From contig CAZGRL010000003.1 in NCBI GenBank assembly GCA_964528155.1, positions 1 to 64,000 of the forward strand: DNA of 64,000 nucleotides, read 5' to 3'. Shown piece by piece: positions 51,395 to 59,677 of this stretch (the stretch's first letter is position 1; the number at the start of each line of letters is the position of its first letter). The notes under the pieces were generated by a model. The model saw only the letters and a list, made by a program, of their open reading frames with translations, made no database searches and was not told the origin of the DNA. A program made the position numbers and the translations under genes. This stretch comes from G001797105 sp964528155. GTDB taxonomy: Bacteria; Chloroflexota; Anaerolineae; Anaerolineales; E44-bin32.

Positions 51395-52771
51395 TCAGCC
51401 GTTCACCAACCGCATCGCTGCCCTGTTGTGCGCTTCGACCAATGCATCGTGGTCAAGGCTCACCAAGCGACCCTGTCTCACGACCGCATTTCCATGCACA
51501 AAATTGAAGTCGACGTCGCCCGGGTTGCAGAAAACGGCAGCCGCGACCGGGTCATGCCGGGCACCCGCGAAACCGATCCGATCGAGGTCGATGGCGACGA
51601 AGTCGGCGCACTTCCCCGCTTCGAGTGAGCCCAGATCGGTCCGCCCCAGAACCGCGGCGCCACCAAGAGTAGCGATTTCAAGGACCTCGCGAGCGCTGAG
51701 AAGATCCCCGGCTCCATGGACCTCAGGTGCAACCGGGACAGCCACCCTCGACAGCAGCATTGCTTGCCGCGCCTCGGCCAGCAAATGCGAGCTGTCATTG
51801 CTGGCCGATCCATCGACTCCCAGACCGATGTCCACGCCCGCTTTCAGATAGCGTCGCACAGGGGCAATCCCGGACGCCAGACGCATGTTCGACGAAGGGC
51901 AATGTGCGACCCCGGTCCGAGCCGCCGCCATCCGCGCGACTTCATCGGGCAGAATGTGAACGGCGTGGGCGAACCAGACATCGTCGCCGGCCCAATCCAG
52001 ACTCTCGACGAAAGCGAGGGGCCGCAGACCGAATTTCTCCAGGCAGAACGATTCCTCATCCAGAGTCTCGGCCAGATGTGTGTGCAGACGCACGTTGTAT
52101 GCGCGGGCAAGCGAGGCCGCCTCGCGCATCAGCTCCGGCGTGACCGAAAATGGCGAGCATGGTGCGATGACCACCTGGACCATGGCGCCCGGCTTTGGAT
52201 CATGGAATGCCTCGATCACCCGGCGGCAGTCTTTCAAGATCTCATCTTCGGATTCGACGACACGGTCGGGCGGTAGGCCTCCCTGGCTCTCACCCAGGCT
52301 CATCGAGCCGCGTGAAGCATGCAGGCGCAGGCCAACCTCACCCGCAGCCTGGATCTCGTCATCCAACCGGCAATCGTTCGGGAAGATGTAGAGATGGTCG
52401 GATGCGGTCGTACAGCCCGAGAGCGCCAGCTCGGCCAGCCCAAGCTGCGTCGAAACGCGGACGTCATCTGCCCGCATCCTGGCCCAGATCGGGTACAGGG
52501 TCTTGAGCCAACGGAACAGGTCGGCGTCTTGAGCCTGCGGAATCACCCGTGTCAGGGTCTGATAGAGGTGATGGTGAGTGTTGATCAAGCCGGGGAGGAG
52601 CAGATGGCGAGAAAGATCGAGGACTTCGTCAGCGGTCTCGGGGAGTTCGTTCGTGGGGCCGACCTGGTCAATCCAGCCATCCCGGACGAAGAGCCCGCCA
52701 TCACGGATCTCCCTGCGGCCGGCGTCCATCGTGACCAGGCATTCGGCGTGACGTACCAGGAGCGTCGACAT
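51395..52771 (-). CDS. 8-oxoguanine/guanine-type aminohydrolase
   Basis: 458 residues from the ATG at 52771, with GGAAGG four bases upstream; the frame runs 48 bases further up, but the stretch overlaps the promoter start region. Metal motif LPGLINTHHHLYQTLTR, later IAPCSPFSVTPELM, LHTHLAETLDEE, HCPSSNMRLASG and GLGVDGSASNDSS. These match the 8-oxoguanine deaminase group of the ATZ/TRZ-like amidohydrolases. It yields urate from 8-oxoguanine (or xanthine from guanine). It is the first gene of the purine operon. Confidence 0.9.
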   Translation of the reverse strand: MSTLLVRHAECLVTMDAGRREIRDGGLFVRDGWIDQVGPTNELPETADEVLDLSRHLLLPGLINTHHHLYQTLTRVIPQAQDADLFRWLKTLYPIWARMRADDVRVSTQLGLAELALSGCTTASDHLYIFPNDCRLDDEIQAAGEVGLRLHASRGSMSLGESQGGLPPDRVVESEDEILKDCRRVIEAFHDPKPGAMVQVVIAPCSPFSVTPELMREAASLARAYNVRLHTHLAETLDEESFCLEKFGLRPLAFVESLDWAGDDVWFAHAVHILPDEVARMAAARTGVAHCPSSNMRLASGIAPVRRYLKAGVDIGLGVDGSASNDSSHLLAEARQAMLLSRVAVPVAPEVHGAGDLLSAREVLEIATLGGAAVLGRTDLGSLEAGKCADFVAIDLDRIGFAGARHDPVAAAVFCNPGDVDFNFVHGNAVVRQGRLVSLDHDALVEAHNRAAMRLVNG

Positions 52772-52797
52772 GCCACCTTCCAGGGGATGCTGGGCCG

Positions 52798-52826
52798 AGT
52801 GTAACACTCCGACCGGCAAGCGTCAA
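52798..52826 (-). promoter_or_regulatory. Promoter of the purine uptake and catabolism operon
   Basis: On the minus strand TTGACG (52821-52826) and TACACT (52798-52803) are spaced by 17 bases, with TG one base before the -10 (an extended -10). The start of transcription would be about 20 nt before the ATG at 52771, leaving room for just the ribosome-binding site. This is the likely start of a transcript that runs through the importer genes. Confidence 0.72.
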
Positions 52827-52837
52827 TTGTCAGACAA
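52827..52837. promoter_or_regulatory. Candidate GntR-family operator TTGTCAGACAA
   Basis: The palindrome TTGTC-A-GACAA directly abuts the -35 box of the purine operon promoter. GntR-family sites often have TTGT...ACAA half-sites. The regulator at 48793-49545 is the natural candidate protein, acting as repressor or activator. I found no second identical copy elsewhere in the window by eye. Confidence 0.5.
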
Positions 52838-52883
52838 CATCCAAGCGTATCCAACGGAATGTTGCTCGCCCTGGGGCAGATCT

Positions 52884-53048
52884 GGTGGACTTGGGTTTGT
52901 CGGGCGGATCCGCCGCCCAAAACCCGTGTCCACCTATCTTCGCAGGAAAGTGCGACAGACTTCCGGCTGCGGCCACAACATCCCAAATAGAGACGGCGAT
53001 CACCCGCTCGGCCTGGCAGGCAGCCGCCGAAGGGAGGAGCGGGTGATC
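52884..53048. repeat. Two inverted repeats between folD and the purine operon
   Basis: GGTGGAC at 52884-52890 pairs with GTCCACC at 52928-52934 around the palindrome GGCGGATCCGCC, with a few mismatches in between. A second repeat, GATCACCCGCTC (52998-53009) with GAGCGGGTGATC (53037-53048), lies 25 bases past the folD stop and encloses GCCTGGCAGGC. The latter could be the folD terminator, though no T-run follows. The rest of this 302-base gap is the operon promoter. Confidence 0.7.
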
Positions 53049-53073
53049 AGATTGTTCGAGCCAGTAGATCGGG

Positions 53074-53952
53074 CTAGGGCCGCTTGCGTGAGGCGGCCCG
53101 CAGAGTATTCTGGAGCAGAAGGGTGATGGTCATTGGCCCCACCCCTCCCGGCGAGGGGGAAATCGCGCCGGCGACCTCCAGCGCTTCGTCAAAGTCGACG
53201 TCTCCAACCTGGCGATAGCCCTTCTTGGCGGTCGGATCGTCGACCCGGTTCGTCCCTACATCGATAACATACGCCCCCGGCTTGATCCAGTCCCCTTTGA
53301 TCATCCTCGCCCGCCCAATGGCAGCGATCAAGATATCCGCCCCGCGACAAACGGACGGTAGATCAGCGGTTTTCGAGTGGCAGATCGTGACCGTGGCGTT
53401 TTCCTTGACCAGGAGTAGGGCCGCCGGCATCCCGACGATGTTAGATCGCCCCACGACGACCGCATTCGCTCCTTCGAGTTTGGCCCCAGCCTTTCGCAAC
53501 AGCACCAGGCATCCTGCCGGCGTGCACGGGACGAACAAAGGCTCACGCCCCTTCTGCGCCAGGCGGCCGATATTCAGAGGATGGAAGCCATCGACGTCTT
53601 TCTCGATGCTGATCGCCTTGAGGATCGTCTCTTCGTCAAGACCAGCCGGCAGCGGAAGCTGGACGAGGATACCGTGCACCGCCGGGTCGGCGTTCAGGTC
53701 AGACACGAGTTTCTCGACCTCCGCCTGGGAGGCGTCGGCGGGCAGTTCATGCCCGAATGACTCGATCCCAACCTCGGCGCAAGCCTTCCGCTTAGCGCGT
53801 ACGTACGTGTGAGATGCCGGGTTGTCGCCGACAAGAACGGTGGCCAGACCCGGGCGTGGGCCACCGTCGGCCCGGAGAGCCTCGACGCCGGCCGCGATCT
53901 CGGAGCGCAGCTCCGCCGCGATTGCTTTCCCATCAATGATCTTCGCTGTCAT
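53074..53952 (-). CDS. folD: Methylenetetrahydrofolate dehydrogenase/cyclohydrolase
   Basis: 292 residues from the ATG at 53952, with GGAGAGG upstream; the frame is open 51 bases further up but lacks a ribosome-binding site there. Family signatures are KIIDGKAIAAELRSEI, SHTYVRAKRKACAEVGI with the catalytic Lys, ILVQLPLPAGLDEE and VVVGRSNIVGMPAALLL. It links 5,10-methylene-, methenyl- and 10-formyl-tetrahydrofolate. In purine-degrading bacteria formimino groups from the opened ring enter this pool. Its place upstream of the purine operon may reflect that, or be chance for a housekeeping gene. Confidence 0.95.
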   Translation of the reverse strand: MTAKIIDGKAIAAELRSEIAAGVEALRADGGPRPGLATVLVGDNPASHTYVRAKRKACAEVGIESFGHELPADASQAEVEKLVSDLNADPAVHGILVQLPLPAGLDEETILKAISIEKDVDGFHPLNIGRLAQKGREPLFVPCTPAGCLVLLRKAGAKLEGANAVVVGRSNIVGMPAALLLVKENATVTICHSKTADLPSVCRGADILIAAIGRARMIKGDWIKPGAYVIDVGTNRVDDPTAKKGYRQVGDVDFDEALEVAGAISPSPGGVGPMTITLLLQNTLRAASRKRP

Positions 53953-54209
53953 GTTCCTCTCCCGTGCACATGTTGGATACACGCGCCACGACAATCCAGC
54001 CACTTCGTCAGGCGGCGGATTTCGGGCTGATTCGAATTATCGTTCGGGATGCATCACACCAACAAGGACGTAGATCCGCTGGCAGGCTGACACAAGTCCT
54101 CATTCGCCCTGAAGATAGCCCCGAAAGTTCAGTAGACTTACTCGATCTTGATTGTGGTCCAGAAGAGCCGGCCGGTGATTGAAGCGTGTCAAAGTCGAGG
54201 CATGTATGA

Positions 54210-56285
54210 CTAGCGCGGTCGCCATACCGGATCGAAATCGTCGGCAGGGTCGGAGGTCAGTTCTTTGTAGTTTGTGCAGGAGGAAGTCAGGATGGCGATG
54301 TCGTGCCTGATCCCGGTGGGCCAGGTCTCAAAGGTCAGCCAGCGACTATCCGGGGAGAGCCGCGGCTCGGCCATCGGCTGGCCTGCCAGCCTCCCCTGGA
54401 CGCAGATCCGGAACTCGGTTGTGCCCCTGTCCTCAAACCGGCTGGCGACGACGCGCGGGATACCACCGATCTGCTGTTCGTAGATCAGAACCTGTCCATC
54501 TTTAGACCAGTCAGGGTGGGTATTGTCCCGGGCAACTGTCCGAGAGAAGCGCCGTTCCTCGCCGCCAGTGCTCGGTATCGTCCACAGTTCATAGACCGAC
54601 AGTCGCCGTGAGACAAAGAGGAGTTGCGAGCCGGTCGGAGACCACACCGGCTGGCGATCATGGGCCAGATCGTCGGTGAGATTCTTCAAGCCCGAGCCAT
54701 CCAGTTTCATCACGTAGATCTGCGCCGGGCCGTCTCGCAACGAAGTGAAGGCGACGCCCTCACCATCCGGCGCCCACGACGGATCGAAATCACCTCCAGG
54801 CGCGGTCGGCAAAGGAGTAAGACTCGAACCGTCGACTTTCATTAGCCACAGACTCGAGCCTGGATACTCATCCTGGTTCTTGAGGCACGGAGAAGTGAAG
54901 ATCAGCCACATGCCGTCCGGGGACCAATCGGGCTGGCACGCCCCTTCATCGGCATTCGTGAGCTGAACCAGATCCGTGCCATCGATGTTGATCAAGAAGA
55001 TCTGGGGGACGCCGTCGATCCTGTCCGAGGCGAATGCTATCTGGGCCGCGCCGCCGCCGATCGGTGTCGGAGCGCTGGTGGGGCTCCCCGGCGTTCCGGT
55101 ACCTTCGATGACCGGGGGCTCTGAAGTGCCGTTTTCGACCGAGGTAGGCTCGTCGGTCGGGAAGAAGACGATGCCGCCTGGGGTCGCCGACTCTGTTGGG
55201 CTGGGCGTCTCGCTTGAGGCTGCAAGGCTCGTCGAGGTAGGCAGGCTCGGCCCTCCTCCGAACACAGACGCCCATCCCTCTGCCAGCTTCGGTCCGCCGA
55301 AGGCGAGCCCGGCCACAACGATCACAACCCCGATCGCCCCCAGGGCGAACCTGAACCTGCGCCGGCGGGAGGCTTCAGGGATGCGGGAGCCAGGCTCGAG
55401 GGGCGTAGTCACGCGTCTGGGGGAGACCCGGGTGGGCTCCATCGCCGGGTAGCCCCTGACCACAGTCGGCCGGCTCGCCCCGGACGCGGAGCTCAGGGCC
55501 ATGGCGAATTCGTTGATCGACTGGTAGCGCTCGTCAGGGACGACCGCCAGTGCCTTCTCAACCGCCCGAGACACCGAGCCGGAAACCCGCGGGTTCCTTT
55601 TGCGCAAAGGAGTCAGTTCCTCCCGGCCCATGGCGCGCTCCAGAGCGTCTTCGGGGATTGCTGCCGCCAACGCGGCGTAGATCGTCGCCCCCAGGCCGTA
55701 GACATCCGTCCGGGCATCGGTCCTCCCGGTCCCATATTGCTCAGGCGGGGAGAACCCCGGGGTCATCGCCTTGGCGCCGGTTGTCGTGTTCCCGCGATCG
55801 TCGACCACCTTGGCCAATCCGAAGTCCACCAGGATCGCTCGGCTGTCCTGGGTGATCTTGATGTTCCCCGGCTTGATGTCGCGATGAAGGATGGGAGGCG
55901 TTCGAGAGTGAAGATAGGAGAGGGCGTCACAGATCTCGAGGAACCACCCCATTGACTCGGCTTCCGTCACCGGACCTGCGCGCTCAAGCCGTTGACGCAG
56001 GTCCTCTCCGCCGATGTAGTCCATAACAAGGTACTGCCCCTCGCCTTCAATGACAAAATGGTCTGTAACTCGGGGCAGATTGGGATGTCGCAGGCTGGCG
56101 AGGATGGTCGCCTCTCGACGGAACTGACGGGCGTACTCCTCCGTCGTAAATAAATTCTCCTTTACAGCAACGGCCACGCCCAGGTTGATATCGTAACCTC
56201 GGTACACGGCGCCCATGCCGCCCTGACCGAGGACGTCTTTAATTCGATACCGATGGCGGAGGACTGCACCAGGCTGAAGAGGCAT
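54210..56285 (-). CDS. Transmembrane Ser/Thr protein kinase with TolB-like beta-propeller
   Basis: 691 residues. Kinase domain about 13-280: glycine loop LGQGGMGAVYRG, ATP Lys42 in AVAVKENL, HRD at 134-136, DFG at 154-156. A basic stop-transfer and a membrane segment follow near 310-332. Then comes a Ser/Thr/Pro-rich linker, and from about 405 several WD40/TolB-type repeats (QIAFASDRIDGVPQIFLINIDG; QPDWSPDGMWLIFTS). The propeller would lie outside the membrane and could sense a ligand or wall component. The usual PASTA repeats are absent. The gene stands alone, about 260 bases from folD. Confidence 0.93.
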   Translation of the reverse strand: MPLQPGAVLRHRYRIKDVLGQGGMGAVYRGYDINLGVAVAVKENLFTTEEYARQFRREATILASLRHPNLPRVTDHFVIEGEGQYLVMDYIGGEDLRQRLERAGPVTEAESMGWFLEICDALSYLHSRTPPILHRDIKPGNIKITQDSRAILVDFGLAKVVDDRGNTTTGAKAMTPGFSPPEQYGTGRTDARTDVYGLGATIYAALAAAIPEDALERAMGREELTPLRKRNPRVSGSVSRAVEKALAVVPDERYQSINEFAMALSSASGASRPTVVRGYPAMEPTRVSPRRVTTPLEPGSRIPEASRRRRFRFALGAIGVVIVVAGLAFGGPKLAEGWASVFGGGPSLPTSTSLAASSETPSPTESATPGGIVFFPTDEPTSVENGTSEPPVIEGTGTPGSPTSAPTPIGGGAAQIAFASDRIDGVPQIFLINIDGTDLVQLTNADEGACQPDWSPDGMWLIFTSPCLKNQDEYPGSSLWLMKVDGSSLTPLPTAPGGDFDPSWAPDGEGVAFTSLRDGPAQIYVMKLDGSGLKNLTDDLAHDRQPVWSPTGSQLLFVSRRLSVYELWTIPSTGGEERRFSRTVARDNTHPDWSKDGQVLIYEQQIGGIPRVVASRFEDRGTTEFRICVQGRLAGQPMAEPRLSPDSRWLTFETWPTGIRHDIAILTSSCTNYKELTSDPADDFDPVWRPR

Positions 56286-56682
56286 GGATGCTCAGAACAA
56301 ACAAGAATGCGCGCGCCGGACCGAGGTCATTTTAGCAAAACCGGCTGGCTTTAGCCACCTTGCGCCCGTTCGGCTGATCGGAATACGCTTTGGATCGGAT
56401 CTCATGTTATTCCGGGTTGCGCTTGATCTTCTCTGAAAGGCCGCAATAAGCTCTCGCATCACAACCATCCCCCATTCATGCAGGCCGAGCTCCCAATCCG
56501 GCAACTTGGAGCTCGAGCGCCCGGATCCCGAAGGGATTGTACGATGTCCTGAGTGATTGGCGTATGGTCCGGCCGTCCTCCCCTCTGCCTGGCCGGTGAG
56601 TGACTCAGATTCCTGTCCTGAGAGCGATTGGCATGTGACGGGTGGATTGTCTCCCCCCGCTGCGACGGCGGGGGGCAACCGA
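56286..56682. other. Intergenic region between fmdE-like gene and kinase
   Basis: 397 bases upstream of the kinase and downstream of the FmdE-like gene. A GC-rich hairpin CCCCCCGC (56653-56660)/GCGGGGGG (56668-56675) lies eight bases from the FmdE-like stop and may end that transcript. On the minus strand TAAAAT near 56331-56336 could be a -10 box for the kinase, without a good -35. No gene is evident. Confidence 0.5.
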
Positions 56683-57333
56683 CTAGCGTCGGCGCGTGGC
56701 GGCTAGAGGCTTACGGCTTGCGTGGCCGGTTTCGAAACGAGCAGTCGGATGGGGTACCTCGAGCGAGACGAAGTAGGCCTCACCGGCGCAAGCGCGACAC
56801 AGAACACGCCCGTCGACCGCAACTTCTCTTCCATTGTTGATCTCTTCCACACATGCGTCGCAGGTCGAGCGTTTGCCAGGGTCGCTGATCAAGGCGGCCA
56901 AATCCAGGGTGAGCCTGACGGGTTCCACCGTCAGCAGCTCGTCATCCGGCATCACCTGGTAGGCAGCCAGTTGACGCTCCCACGGATCCATTATCTCCGG
57001 CGCGTACTCGACCGTTCGTGAGCGAGCGGCCGGGTGCGGCACGGTCCGAATCGCCCTACCGGATCGGCTGTCGACAAAGGTGGCGGCCACTTTGCCGTAG
57101 TCGACGATGAACATCGTTCTGCGCCCCACCCAACAGCCCGTGGCTACACCGATCCCATCTGCCGTGCAGCCTTCGGTCTCAACGAATGCAATCAGGTGCT
57201 TATCGGTCTGGGGCAGTTCGAACCCCAATTCCAGGCCGGCCCGGACCCCCATACGCACTCCCAGCACCTGGCGGGGGCACAGGTGCTGGTGCATCCGTGA
57301 GACCCTGTCGAAAAGCAAGCTCAGATCGGCCAT
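56683..57333 (-). CDS. FmdE-like protein with C-terminal zinc finger
   Basis: 216 residues. The N-terminal FmdE-type domain begins HQHLCPRQVLGVRMG and continues VETEGCTADGIGVATGCWVGRRTMFIVDYGKVAATF. The C-terminus has a treble-clef-like zinc site CDACVEEINNGREV...LCRAC. FmdE proteins are named after subunit E of formylmethanofuran dehydrogenase but are widespread in bacteria without that enzyme and are thought to act in molybdenum or metal-cofactor metabolism. With three molybdenum hydroxylases in the window, a Mo-related role is attractive but unproven. It follows tatA by 55 bases. Confidence 0.85.
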   Translation of the reverse strand: MADLSLLFDRVSRMHQHLCPRQVLGVRMGVRAGLELGFELPQTDKHLIAFVETEGCTADGIGVATGCWVGRRTMFIVDYGKVAATFVDSRSGRAIRTVPHPAARSRTVEYAPEIMDPWERQLAAYQVMPDDELLTVEPVRLTLDLAALISDPGKRSTCDACVEEINNGREVAVDGRVLCRACAGEAYFVSLEVPHPTARFETGHASRKPLAATRRR

Positions 57334-57388
57334 GCGATCCCCTGAGCAGGCGAGGGCTCAGACGGTGCATCCGAGCCCAAGTCGCCGA

Positions 57389-57571
57389 TCACTCCTGCTT
57401 CTCTTCGGGGGCCCCTTCCGGGGTTTCTTCCTCTCCCTTGAGGCCGTCACGAAATGATCGAATCCCCTTGCCGAGTTCGCCGGCGATCTTGCTGACACGG
57501 CCAACGCCGAACAGGAGGACAACGATCACGAGGACAAGGATCAGTTCCGGCGTGCCAAGTCGCAAAGGCAT
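57389..57571 (-). CDS. tatA: TatA/E-type twin-arginine translocase subunit
   Basis: 60 residues from the ATG at 57571, which has GGAGG five bases upstream; longer frames lack this site. One membrane segment, PELILVLVIVVLLFGVG, is followed by the amphipathic helix VSKIAGELGKGIRSFRDG and an acidic tail. This is the normal TatA/TatE layout. It forms the pore of the Tat pathway for folded, often cofactor-bearing proteins. tatC is not in the window. It lies between gyrB and the FmdE-like gene. Confidence 0.9.
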   Translation of the reverse strand: MPLRLGTPELILVLVIVVLLFGVGRVSKIAGELGKGIRSFRDGLKGEEETPEGAPEEKQE

Positions 57572-57725
57572 GCTTTCCTCCGTCATTTTGAGCGCGCGGC
57601 TCAGTCCAGCGCGCTCAACATCATGGCTTGAGTTCCGTTCGTCCTGGCATGCAGAGCACAAACATCACATGCAGGCGATCGATCGCGCATCGCCGCCGAC
57701 TGGCCAGGTACATTCTAGCCGAGCG

Positions 57726-59654
57726 CTAGACATCCAGGTTGCGCACCTCGTGTGCGTGGGTCTGGATGAACCGTCTCCGGGGCGGGACAGCCGAACCCAT
57801 GAGCATGTCGAATGTTCGATCGGCCTCGGCCGCGTCCTCAATTGTGACTTGCAGCAAAGTCCGCCGGGCCGGATCCATGGTGGTCTCCCACAATTGGGAC
57901 GGGTTCATCTCACCCAGACCTTTGTAGCGTTGAAGGCTTGCACCGTCGCTCCCGCCCGTGATTTCTTTCATCAATCGCTCGCGCTCGGCTTCAGTGTAGG
58001 CATACACGACCTTGTTCTTGTGCCCGACACGGTACAGGGGAGGTTGGGCGATGAACAGATGTCCTTCGTCGATCAACTCCGGCATGTAGCGGAAGAAGAA
58101 GGTCAGGAGCAGCGTGCGGATATGACTGCCGTCGACATCGGCATCGGTCATGATAATCACACGCCCATAGCGCAAGCCGGAGAGATCGAAGCCCTCCCCG
58201 ATGCCTGTGCCCAACGCTGAGATCAGGGCTTTCACTTCGTTGTTCGAAAGGATCTTGTCCAGGCGGGCGCGCTCCGTGTTGAGGATCTTGCCTCGCAGGG
58301 GCAGGATCGCTTGAAAGTGGCGGTCACGGCCCTGCTTGGCCGATCCGCCTGCGGAATCGCCCTCGACGATATACAGCTCGCACTTGTTCGGATCGCGTTC
58401 GGAACAATCCGCCAGCTTGCCCGGCAGGGTCAGACTCTCGAGCGCGCTCTTTCGGATGACAAGATCGCGCGCCTTGCGCGCCGCATCCCGGGCGCGAGCC
58501 GATGTCAGACACTTCTGGACGATCGCCTTCCCGGCCCGCGGATTCTGCTCGAGGAACTCGCTGAAGGCCTCGCCCAAGACCGACTGAACCTGAGTCTGGA
58601 CTTCGGCATTCATCAGCTTGACCTTGGTCTGACTTTCAAACTGCGGGTCTCGGTGTTTGATCGACACGATACCGGTCAGACCTTCGCGAGTGTCGTCGCC
58701 TGAGAAGTTGGGATCTGATTCCTTCAGCAATCCGTTCTTGCGAGCGTAGTCATTGATCGTCCGCGTAATCGCCGCACGCATCCCGGTCAGGTGCGTGCCG
58801 CCGTCCACCGTATTGATTGTGTTGGCAAATGAGTAGACCGATTCGGCGTAGGCGTCGGTGTACTGGAGCGCGACCTCAATGCCCACTCCCTCGACCTCAC
58901 GATCGACGTGAACGACCGGGTGGAGCACTTCGCGGTTCCGATTCAGATAGCGCACGAAAGACGTCAGGCCGCCTTCGAAGTAGAACGTCATTCGACGGAG
59001 ATCGCGTTCGTCGCGAAAGTCGATCGTGACGCCACGCGTGACGAACGCCATTTCCCTGAACCGCTGCACCAGTGTCTCAAAGCGGTAGTCGATGTCCCCT
59101 TTGAAGATCTCTTTGTCGAACTTGAAACGGGTCTTGTTCCCGGTTTCGTCTTTGGGGAGCTTACCAATCACTTTGACCGGCTCGACGGGGGCACCCCGCT
59201 CGTACCTTTGGAAGTGGACCTTCCCGTCGCGCTTGACTTCGACTTCGCACCACTCCGAGAGGGCGTTCACGGCGGACACCCCGACGCCGTGCAGACCGCC
59301 GGATACCTTGTAGCCTTCCCCACCGAATTTTCCGCCGGCGTGTAGGACGGTCATGACGATCTCCAGCGCGGGCTTCTTCTTCTCAGGATGGATGTCGACC
59401 GGAATGCCTCGACCGTCATCCTCGACCGTCACGCTGCTGTCGGGGTGAATCGTCACATCGATCTTGCTACACGCCCCTGCCAGGGCTTCATCAATCGAGT
59501 TGTCGACAACCTCATAGACCAGGTGATGAAGCGCCTTGACATCCGTTCCACCAACATACATCCCGGGCCGGCGGCGAACCGCCTCCAGCCCTTCCAAGAC
59601 CTGGATGTCTTTGGCGGCATAGCTGCTGACCTTCTTGGTTGCCCGTTTCGCCAC
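57726..59654 (-). CDS. gyrB: DNA gyrase subunit B
   Basis: 642 residues from a GTG at 59654, with GAGGAGG five bases upstream; an ATG nine codons earlier lacks this. Motifs are VLEGLEAVRRRPGMYVGG, EVVDNSIDEALAG, DDGRGIPVDIHPE (GHKL ATPase), GGLHGVGVSAVNALS and the toprim ELYIVEGDSAGGSAKQGRDR. The C-terminal TOPRIM end GEMNPSQLWETTMDP is present. It supplies the ATPase for negative supercoiling. Length fits the type without the large insertion. The upstream membrane protein gene ends 23 bases before it. Confidence 0.96.
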   Translation of the reverse strand: MAKRATKKVSSYAAKDIQVLEGLEAVRRRPGMYVGGTDVKALHHLVYEVVDNSIDEALAGACSKIDVTIHPDSSVTVEDDGRGIPVDIHPEKKKPALEIVMTVLHAGGKFGGEGYKVSGGLHGVGVSAVNALSEWCEVEVKRDGKVHFQRYERGAPVEPVKVIGKLPKDETGNKTRFKFDKEIFKGDIDYRFETLVQRFREMAFVTRGVTIDFRDERDLRRMTFYFEGGLTSFVRYLNRNREVLHPVVHVDREVEGVGIEVALQYTDAYAESVYSFANTINTVDGGTHLTGMRAAITRTINDYARKNGLLKESDPNFSGDDTREGLTGIVSIKHRDPQFESQTKVKLMNAEVQTQVQSVLGEAFSEFLEQNPRAGKAIVQKCLTSARARDAARKARDLVIRKSALESLTLPGKLADCSERDPNKCELYIVEGDSAGGSAKQGRDRHFQAILPLRGKILNTERARLDKILSNNEVKALISALGTGIGEGFDLSGLRYGRVIIMTDADVDGSHIRTLLLTFFFRYMPELIDEGHLFIAQPPLYRVGHKNKVVYAYTEAERERLMKEITGGSDGASLQRYKGLGEMNPSQLWETTMDPARRTLLQVTIEDAAEADRTFDMLMGSAVPPRRRFIQTHAHEVRNLDV

Positions 59655-59677
59655 GAAACCTCCTCGCGCAGTTCGAT

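Noticed and set aside
57205..57235. tRNA T-arm-like GTTCGAACCCC
   Set aside because: It lies inside the FmdE-like coding sequence and no acceptor stem or anticodon arm can be drawn around it.
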